From CAG-103 sp048217285 (lineage in GTDB: Bacteria > Bacillota > Clostridia > Oscillospirales > Oscillospiraceae): a stretch of 28,144 nt of DNA. Positions 23,694 through 28,144 of the stretch are shown here, piece after piece. The stretch lies in contig DBFWVW010000072.1 of the NCBI GenBank assembly GCA_048217285.1, positions 1 to 28,144 on the forward strand. The letters are read 5' to 3'. Positions within the stretch are counted from its first letter, which is position 1. Each line of letters opens with the position of its first letter. The notes beneath the pieces are model-generated. The model had not been told where the DNA came from and searched no databases. It saw nothing but the letters and a program-made list of their open reading frames with translations. A program made the translations under genes and the position numbers.

Positions 23694-24572
23694 TCAGTGC
23701 TCGGCACGCGCGATCCGTTCGGCCGCTTGCCGGCCGGTCGGCGTGGCGGCCAGACCACCAAGGCCGGTCTCACGCAGGCTGGCCGGGAGCGCATCGCCGA
23801 CCTCACCCATGGTGTCGATGACCTCATCGACCGGGATGCGGCTCGTGATGCCGGCAACGGCCATGTTCGCCGCGCTCACGGCGTTGACAGCGCCGATAAC
23901 ATTGCGTTTGACGCATGGCACCTCCACGAGGCCCGCGACCGGGTCGCAGACAAGGCCAAGCAGATTGCCGAGCGCGATGGCGTACGCATCCGCGCACTGC
24001 TGCGCCGTGCCGCCGAGGATGTGCGTCAGTGCGGCCGCCGCCATGGCGCTGGCCGTGCCGATCTCCGCCTGACAGCCGCCCTCCGCCCCGGCAACACTCG
24101 CACGCAGCGCCGTGACCTGACCGAAACCTGCCGCAATGTACAGCGCCTCAAGGATCGTCTCCTGCGCAACATCCCGCTCTTCCGCCAGCGGGATGAGAAC
24201 CGCCGGCAGCACACCGCAGCTGCCCGCCGTGGGCGCGGCGACAATGCGCTTCATACACGCGTTGCACTCGGCGACTTTGAGCGCCTCTTCCGTCACGCGC
24301 TGAAAATATGTCCCACCGAGGAGGCTGCCGCTCTCTGCCGCCGCGCAAAGCTTGGCCGCATCGCCGCCGATGAGCCCGCTATTGGAGCGATCGGATGCAC
24401 AGTATTGCCGGCTCGACTGCTGCATTGCCGTCCAGAGCGCCATGATCTGGCGATGGGACGCCGCAGCGTCATAGCCGTTTTCCTGACAGTCCGCGTCGCG
24501 GATGACGGCATAGAGCGGCCGTCCGCTCGTCTGCGCCGCGGAAAGCATAGATGCAATGCTTGAAAAGCTCAT
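23694..24572 (-). CDS. sdaAA: L-serine dehydratase, iron-sulfur-dependent, alpha subunit
   Basis: A 292-residue alpha subunit of the anaerobic-type serine dehydratase, which deaminates L-serine to pyruvate and ammonia with a [4Fe-4S] cluster. Landmarks are SNSGLIGGDAAKL, ACMKRIVAAPTAGSCGVLPAVL, GAEGGCQAEIGTASAMAAAAL, LGLVCDPVAGLVEVPCVKRN and the C-terminal GLGGLAATPTG. The cysteines in SCGVLP, GGCQAE and VCDPVAG are those expected to hold or lie near the cluster. The length is normal for the split enzyme. The ATG at 24572 follows AGGAGGAA and overlaps the sdaAB stop as ATGA. Confidence 0.97.
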   Translation of the reverse strand: MSFSSIASMLSAAQTSGRPLYAVIRDADCQENGYDAAASHRQIMALWTAMQQSSRQYCASDRSNSGLIGGDAAKLCAAAESGSLLGGTYFQRVTEEALKVAECNACMKRIVAAPTAGSCGVLPAVLIPLAEERDVAQETILEALYIAAGFGQVTALRASVAGAEGGCQAEIGTASAMAAAALTHILGGTAQQCADAYAIALGNLLGLVCDPVAGLVEVPCVKRNVIGAVNAVSAANMAVAGITSRIPVDEVIDTMGEVGDALPASLRETGLGGLAATPTGRQAAERIARAEH

Positions 24573-25237
24573 ACCGGTTCCTCCTGGTTAAAGATCGTGA
24601 TCTTCTGAATGCCCTCGATGTGCGACAGCCATTGTTCAATGTCCTTCGGGATCGGCTGGTCGCACTCCAGAATCATGACCGCGTAGCCGCCCTGCTCACT
24701 GCGGTAAAGCTGCATGGTGGCAATGTTGACATGCCGCTGCATGAGTGCCGCCGTCACGGCAGCAACATGGCCGGGCGTATCCTGATTGTGGACGATGAGC
24801 GTGTTGTGCTCACCGGAAAAGTTCGTCTCAATGCCATCAATGGAGCGAATGCGGATGCGCCCGCCGCCGACGCTCTCGGCCACGATGTCGAGCGTGCGGC
24901 CGCTGGCGTCCGTGAGCTGCAGACGCGCGGTGTTCGGGTGCGCATTGCGCATCTGCACATTTTGGAACACAAACGTCAGCCCCTGCTTTGCCGCAATGGC
25001 AAAGCTGTCCGGAATGCGCAGGTCATCCGGCTGCATACCGAGCAGGCCCGCGATCAGCGCGCAGTCTGTGCCGTGGCCGTGACCGGTCAAGGCAAAGCTG
25101 CCATGCAGCGAGATGTCCGCGTGCACGGGCTGGTCGCCGAGCAGCTTGCGGGCGGTCAGACCGATGCGCACGGCTCCGGCCGTGTGACTGCTGGACGGGC
25201 CGACCATGACCGGCCCGAGAATATCGAATAAACGCAT
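24569..25237 (-). CDS. sdaAB: L-serine dehydratase, iron-sulfur-dependent, beta subunit
   Basis: A 222-residue beta subunit that pairs with SdaAA. The N-terminal domain has the hallmark GPVMVGPSSSHTAGAVRIG and HGSFALTGHGHGTDCAL. The C-terminal 75 residues form an ACT domain starting at NTLIVHNQDTPGHVAAVTAAL and ending in IEGIQKITIFNQ. The ATG at 25237 (MRLFDILG) has AAGGAGG at good spacing; about 55 upstream in-frame codons run through the promoter and were rejected. The mRNA leader can form a small hairpin, CTTGG-CAT-CCAAG, whose 3' arm overlaps the start of the Shine-Dalgarno. Confidence 0.97.
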   Translation of the reverse strand: MRLFDILGPVMVGPSSSHTAGAVRIGLTARKLLGDQPVHADISLHGSFALTGHGHGTDCALIAGLLGMQPDDLRIPDSFAIAAKQGLTFVFQNVQMRNAHPNTARLQLTDASGRTLDIVAESVGGGRIRIRSIDGIETNFSGEHNTLIVHNQDTPGHVAAVTAALMQRHVNIATMQLYRSEQGGYAVMILECDQPIPKDIEQWLSHIEGIQKITIFNQEEPV

Positions 25238-25309
25238 GGTGCGCCTCCTTGGATGCCAAGATACTTTTACTTTTGCACATTGCAGTGCGACAGAAAAGAA
25301 ATATGAGAT

Positions 25310-25338
25310 ATTATACGCGCCCTGCACGCAAAATGCAA
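25310..25338 (-). promoter_or_regulatory. SigA-type promoter of sdaAB-sdaAA
   Basis: Minus strand TTGCAT (25333-25338), 17-base spacer, perfect TATAAT (25310-25315). The leader is about 65-70 bases long and holds two short hairpins (25248-25260 and 25275-25288). Confidence 0.85.
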
Positions 25339-25371
25339 TGCCGATTCTCCGGCACCGCGAAAAATAGCCGC

Positions 25372-25400
25372 AAAAAGCCGGCTGCCAGCCGGCAGCCGGC
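25372..25400 (-). terminator. Intrinsic terminator after the cysteine desulfidase family gene
   Basis: GCCGGCTGCC pairs perfectly with GGCAGCCGGC (10 bp, 4-base loop) and is followed on the minus strand by TTTTT. It separates this gene from the sdaAB promoter. Confidence 0.92.
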
Positions 25401-25414
25401 AAAAGCCCGGAGCT

Positions 25415-26689
25415 TCAATGCTCCTGGATCATCATGCGGATGATCGTGCGGTCGGTCTCGCGCATACCTTCGCTCGCGAGCGTACCAATGTTGCGAATTG
25501 TATTCTCCACGCCCTTAACAACGATGCCGTCGCCGCCATAGAACTGGCTCTCGTGCATCTGCATCTGCATACCCAGCAGGCCTGCCTCGACCGCCGAGGC
25601 GATCTTGGCCGCGCAACTCGCCTTCGCGCCGTCGCAGATCATGCCGGAATCAATGGCAATGGCATTGACAACAGTGTGCGCGATTTCACGGAACTGTCCG
25701 CCATACAGATACGTCACACCCGCGGCCGCGCCGCAGCCGGCCGCCGTTGCGCCGCAGTAGGCAGACAGGCTGCCAATTCCGGTTTTCAGATGGATGGTGA
25801 CAAGATTGGACACCACAAGTGCGCGGTAGAGCATCTGCTGCGTGACACCCAGTTCTCTAGCGTAAACGATGACCGGCAGCGATGCCGTCAGTCCTTGATT
25901 GCCGCTGCCGGAATTGATGACTACCGGCAGATCACAGCCGTTCATGCGCGCATCCGAACCGGCTGCGGCGTAGGCCTTGGCGCGGTTGTGGATTCTCATA
26001 CCGTAAGACTGCAGCAGAATGCGGCCAATGTTCGCGCCGTAATCCCCGCGCAGTCCCTCCTCGGCGATGGCCCAGTTATAGTCGATCTGCCGCTGGAGCG
26101 TCTCCTGCACATCGGCAATGTCCACTTCGTTTGCAAAAGCAATGATGTTTTCGACCGTCAGCAGACTGCGGTCGGTGGTGTGCTGGCTGCCGGACTCCTG
26201 ATAATCCTTGTGAAACTGCACAATGCCGTTTTTTTCGATGCGGATCACGTTCGTGTGGTAGCCCGCTATCTCGACGAACGCGCTGTCCGCACCCGCCGCA
26301 ACGCGCACCTGGATATCGAACACGTAGTCCTTATCCGCGCGGCGGACAGTGAAGGCCGCCTGCTGCAGATATGCCCCGACCGCATCCGTCTGCTCCGGCG
26401 TGAGGCAGGCGAGCACCTGCAGCTGCGCATCGGCATTATCGGCTATGATGCCCGCCGCCGCGGCCGCCGCAATGCCGCGCTGGCCGTTCGTATTCGGCAC
26501 GATGACACTCTTGACGTTTTTGATGATGTTCGCACTCGCAAGTACCTCTACCGTTTCCGGCAGCGCGCCGAGTGTCTTGCGAGCCAGCGCCGCGCAGTAC
26601 GCCACGGCAATCGGCTCGGTACAGCCCATGGCGGGCTGCAGCTCCTCTTTCAGGATCGCGACGTATTCGCGATAGATCCGCTCGTCCAT
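25415..26689 (-). CDS. L-cysteine desulfidase / UPF0597 (CyuA) family protein
   Basis: A 424-residue member of the UPF0597/CyuA family, [4Fe-4S] enzymes related to the serine dehydratase alpha fold. The characterised members split L-cysteine into pyruvate, ammonia and sulfide. Cys23 in MGCTEPIAVAYCAA is the conserved N-terminal cluster cysteine; further cysteines appear in AAGCGAAAG and MICDGAKASCAAKI. PNTNGQRGIAAAAAAG, HTNVIRIEKNG and INSGSGNQGLTASLPV also match the family. The ATG at 26689 follows CGGAGGAG; 63 earlier in-frame codons cross the promoter and were rejected. It is monocistronic, just upstream of sdaAB. The substrate (cysteine, serine or another hydroxy/thiol amino acid) is inferred from the family. 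Confidence 0.9.
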   Translation of the reverse strand: MDERIYREYVAILKEELQPAMGCTEPIAVAYCAALARKTLGALPETVEVLASANIIKNVKSVIVPNTNGQRGIAAAAAAGIIADNADAQLQVLACLTPEQTDAVGAYLQQAAFTVRRADKDYVFDIQVRVAAGADSAFVEIAGYHTNVIRIEKNGIVQFHKDYQESGSQHTTDRSLLTVENIIAFANEVDIADVQETLQRQIDYNWAIAEEGLRGDYGANIGRILLQSYGMRIHNRAKAYAAAGSDARMNGCDLPVVINSGSGNQGLTASLPVIVYARELGVTQQMLYRALVVSNLVTIHLKTGIGSLSAYCGATAAGCGAAAGVTYLYGGQFREIAHTVVNAIAIDSGMICDGAKASCAAKIASAVEAGLLGMQMQMHESQFYGGDGIVVKGVENTIRNIGTLASEGMRETDRTIIRMMIQEH

Positions 26690-26753
26690 ATTTCTCTCCT
26701 CCGGTTTCTGTTTTTCTCCGTTTTTCAGCAGCGAAACCTCCGCTTTTTGTAAT

Positions 26754-26782
26754 AGTATAGCGAAAAGGCGGCACATTTTCAA
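26754..26782 (-). promoter_or_regulatory. SigA-type promoter of the cysteine desulfidase family gene
   Basis: Minus strand TTGAAA (26777-26782), 17-base spacer, TATACT (26754-26759). The -35 box starts directly after the terminator of the VanZ gene. The leader is about 60 bases and contains an additional GCGGAGG without a standard start codon at useful spacing. Confidence 0.82.
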
Positions 26783-26783
26783 C

Positions 26784-26813
26784 AAAAAAGATACCGGCAA
26801 ACGTACCGGTATC
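26784..26813 (-). terminator. Intrinsic terminator after the VanZ-like gene
   Basis: GATACCGG pairs with CCGGTATC (8 bp, 8-base loop), followed on the minus strand by TTTTTT. It closes the flavodoxin-VanZ transcript. Confidence 0.9.
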
Positions 26814-26831
26814 TCAGGACAAGTCCGGCTT

Positions 26832-27347
26832 TCACTTTTTACAGCAGACGTGCGCGAGCGCCCAGAGCGCATAGCCAAGCACGCCGCCGGTCGTGTTCGT
26901 AATCACATCCGTAATGTCCGAACTGCGAAATGCGTGCAGCAGCGGCTGCACAACCTCGATGCCGACGCTGAGCGCCAGCGTCAAGAGCAGACAGCGCCAA
27001 AAGCTGCACCGCTTACCGCGGCAGCTGCGGCACAGCGGCAGCAGCACGCCAAATGGAATAAACAGGACAATATTCAGCACGATCTGCCGGACATAATCGC
27101 CGCGGCAAAGAATAACGTCCTCAAACGGCATCATGTGCATGGGAACATACGGATGGTCAAAGCAAAACGGAAGTGCCGCCAGCACCGGCATGAGCGTAAA
27201 GAGCGCAATACCGGCCAGGCACCCGTACATGAGCGTATAGACCGCGAGCGTTCTGCGCCCCAGCGGCCGCCACTTCGGCAGCAGCCAGACGCTGTAGATG
27301 GCCGCGAGCACAGCCAGATCCATGAGAATTTTTGCGTTTCGGCTCAT
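26832..27347 (-). CDS. VanZ family membrane protein
   Basis: A 171-residue integral membrane protein of the VanZ family, of which the founding member gives low-level teicoplanin resistance; the biochemical role of most relatives is unknown. Four or five hydrophobic helices are visible (about 9-23, 36-60, 88-105, 116-133, 150-167). The family core is MPFEDVILC, LNIVLFIPFGVLLPL, and SVGIEVVQPLL...SDITDVITNTTGGVLGY. The ATG at 27347 follows GGAGGAGG. It starts 39 bases after the flavodoxin stop without its own promoter, so the two are probably co-transcribed. No van resistance genes are nearby. Confidence 0.92.
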   Translation of the reverse strand: MSRNAKILMDLAVLAAIYSVWLLPKWRPLGRRTLAVYTLMYGCLAGIALFTLMPVLAALPFCFDHPYVPMHMMPFEDVILCRGDYVRQIVLNIVLFIPFGVLLPLCRSCRGKRCSFWRCLLLTLALSVGIEVVQPLLHAFRSSDITDVITNTTGGVLGYALWALAHVCCKK

Positions 27348-27386
27348 GCTCGGCCTCCTCCCTCTCTGCCGCTCGGAAAGCGCTCG

Positions 27387-27896
27387 TTATCCGTGCAGCC
27401 ACTGCTCTAGTTTCGGTTTTGCGCCCTCGACCGCGCTGCCGCGCAGGGACAAGCCGCGGGCAACCTGTGCGCCCTTCGCCGCGCGCCGGATATCCTGCTC
27501 CGTGTTCGACAGTCCGCTGCCCTCGTTGGTGCAAAACGGATGAATGACCTTCCCCCGCCAATCATAGTGCTCGAGAAAGGTATAGACCGCCATCGGCATG
27601 GTGCCGCAGTAGCTCGGATAGCCGAGGTATATTTCGTCATAGTCGTCCAGATTTTCCGGCAGCGCCGTCAGCTCCGGACGGGCGTTTGCGCGCAGATCGC
27701 GCCGCGCCTCAGCGACGCAGGTGTCATAGTCGTCCGAATACGGCACCTTCTGCTCGATGTGAAACAGCTCCGCGCCCGTCAGCTCAGCGAGCAGCTGCGC
27801 CGCCTTCTGTGTATTACCGACGGCAATGACGCGGTGCGCCCCGGAAAAGTAATTCTCTCCCGCACGGGAGTAGTAGGCAATGAGTTTTTTCATCAT
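27387..27896 (-). CDS. Flavodoxin
   Basis: A flavodoxin-fold protein of about 169 residues, an FMN electron carrier or a reductase-like relative. The N-terminal strand and phosphate loop read KLIAYYSRAGENYF and continue to VGNTQKAAQLLAELTGAELFHIE. The flavin-binding loop region is IYLGYPSYCGTMPMAVYTFLEHYDW, and HPFCTNEGSGLSNTEQDI follows, as in the Flavodoxin_4-type proteins common in gut clostridia. Two adjacent ATGs (27896, 27893) are possible starts. The best Shine-Dalgarno, AAAGGAG, is about 20 bases upstream, with a perfect 6-bp hairpin between it and the start. First gene of the flavodoxin-VanZ pair. Confidence 0.92.
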   Translation of the reverse strand: MMKKLIAYYSRAGENYFSGAHRVIAVGNTQKAAQLLAELTGAELFHIEQKVPYSDDYDTCVAEARRDLRANARPELTALPENLDDYDEIYLGYPSYCGTMPMAVYTFLEHYDWRGKVIHPFCTNEGSGLSNTEQDIRRAAKGAQVARGLSLRGSAVEGAKPKLEQWLHG

Positions 27897-27901
27897 CTGT
27901 T

Positions 27902-27923
27902 CGCCTGTAAGCAGGCGCTCCTT
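27902..27923 (-). promoter_or_regulatory. Shine-Dalgarno followed by a spacer hairpin before the flavodoxin start
   Basis: AAGGAG (27918-27923 on the minus strand) is followed directly by CGCCTG-CTTA-CAGGCG (27902-27917), a 6-bp stem, and then AACAG and the start codons. Unfolded, the Shine-Dalgarno is about 21 bases from the ATG; if the hairpin folds, the effective distance falls to about 5-6. Confidence 0.55.
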
Positions 27924-27947
27924 TCTAGAAATCAAGAACACTGCAAA

Positions 27948-27976
27948 AGCATACCGCAGTTTTCCGCATTCGTCAA
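27948..27976 (-). promoter_or_regulatory. SigA-type promoter of flavodoxin-VanZ
   Basis: Minus strand TTGACG (27971-27976), 17-base spacer, TATGCT (27948-27953). The probable end of the insertion sequence lies only about 30 bases upstream of the -35 box. Confidence 0.75.
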
Positions 27977-28047
27977 CCGCCCGAACCAGGCAGAAAAGCA
28001 CCGCAGTGTAGGACTACAATACATGTTGGACAATTGAAGAAAAAGCT

Positions 28048-28122
28048 ATGAGAAATATGGTCTCATGGGTTATAGTTAAGTTACCACACCAAACCAGCCC
28101 GAAAGGAGACCATATTCCTCAT
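28048..28122 (+). repeat. Inverted repeat flanking and covering the transposase ribosome-binding site and start
   Basis: The arm at 28048-28064 and the arm at 28106-28122 can pair at 16 of 17 positions (one A-C mismatch) around a 41-base loop. The right arm includes the GAG of the Shine-Dalgarno AAAGGAG and the first two bases of the ATG at 28121. In a transcript carrying both arms, the start site would be buried. Confidence 0.75.
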
Positions 28123-28144
28123 GAGCAAGAGTATAACACAAGAC
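28121..28144 (+). CDS. Transposase start (partial, first 8 codons)
   Basis: An ATG at 28121 after AAAGGAG (28102-28108) opens the frame MSKSITQD and runs off the window end. The frame start matches what I remember of rve-domain transposases in Clostridia, with a helix-turn-helix domain following; with eight codons this cannot be verified. No stop occurs in the visible part. Confidence 0.5.

Larger units (their letters stand above)
28007..28144 (+). mobile_element. Left end of an insertion sequence (partial, continues past the window)
   Basis: The sequence changes character here: an AT-rich, non-coding leader begins near TGTAGGACTACA (28007-28018) and runs into a plus-strand start MSKSITQD. 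This resembles the leader and N-terminus of DDE-type (rve domain) transposases common in gut Firmicutes elements, as I recall them. The exact left boundary at TGT is a guess; the other end and any target duplication are outside the window. Confidence 0.5.

Noticed and set aside
25238..25309. Riboswitch in the sdaAB leader
   Set aside because: The leader is about 70 bases with two very short hairpins and no conserved aptamer elements (no tandem glycine or SAM motifs).
26690..26878. N-terminal extension of the cysteine desulfidase family protein
   Set aside because: It would cross the terminator at 26784-26813 and the promoter at 26754-26782; the family N-terminus and ribosome-binding site place the start at 26689.
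26832..27347. Glycopeptide-resistance cluster suggested by the VanZ-like gene
   Set aside because: No vanH, vanA, vanX or two-component genes are present; VanZ-domain proteins are common in Firmicutes without resistance.
1..28144. CRISPR array, tRNA or rRNA genes, prophage or defence island
   Set aside because: No regular direct repeats, no cloverleaf or rRNA-like sequence noticed, and nearly all genes belong to conserved housekeeping families.

Overview
The window is a chromosomal housekeeping segment from a fairly GC-rich member of the Clostridia (Bacillota), most plausibly an Oscillospirales/Ruminococcaceae-type gut anaerobe. I judge this from strong Shine-Dalgarno sites, SigA-type promoters with 17-bp spacers, the gene orders trmFO-plsX-rnc / smc-ftsY and rdgB-yhbY-nadD/yqeK-LCP-rsfS-leuS, an SMC signature written MSGGE, and a two-subunit Fe-S serine dehydratase (sdaAB-sdaAA). 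This placement is inference; no database search was possible. Almost everything is on the minus strand. The exceptions are one small tRNA-editing protein (2070-2633) and a transposase start at the right edge.

Layout, left to right in window coordinates (transcription runs right to left). 1-1109: a sirtuin and the start of a WecG/TagA/CpsF glycosyltransferase, with their own promoter. 1106-2633: a HAD phosphatase and a prolyl-tRNA-synthetase-associated editing protein, divergent from two back-to-back promoters. 2644-2966: rpsU, with a bidirectional terminator and a near-consensus promoter. 2974-13686: one long operon, smc-ftsY-rdgB-yhbY-nadD/yqeK-LCP-rsfS-leuS, covering chromosome organisation, SRP receptor, nucleotide clean-up, ribosome assembly, NAD synthesis, wall-polymer attachment, ribosome silencing and leucyl-tRNA charging. 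13714-21236: a second long operon, TrmH-type methylase-dprA-topA-trmFO-plsX-rnc, ending at a strong terminator. 21247-23634: a CCA/poly(A)-polymerase-family nucleotidyltransferase and a YhaM-type 3'-5' exonuclease, i.e. RNA 3'-end metabolism. 23647-25338: sdaAB-sdaAA. 25372-26782: a CyuA/UPF0597-type L-cysteine desulfidase family enzyme. 26784-27976: flavodoxin and VanZ-like membrane protein. About 28007-28144: the left end of an insertion sequence facing right, with the first eight codons of its transposase.

Genes inside the operons are tightly packed. Several junctions are ATGA or TGATG overlaps (ftsY/rdgB, yhbY/nadD, trmFO/plsX, plsX/rnc, sdaAB/sdaAA), which suggests translational coupling. 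No intergenic stretch exceeds about 180 bases. I see no rRNA, tRNA, CRISPR array, prophage or defence island.

I found no convincing novel multi-gene system. The observations most worth a second look are regulatory: an inverted repeat covering the ribosome-binding site and start codon of the transposase, a terminator placed directly in front of the trmFO Shine-Dalgarno, an 18-bp perfect palindrome in the smc leader, a 14-bp palindrome across the rpsU -10 region, and a hairpin between the Shine-Dalgarno and start codon of the flavodoxin. The single-chain NadD-YqeK fusion is the main protein-level oddity.
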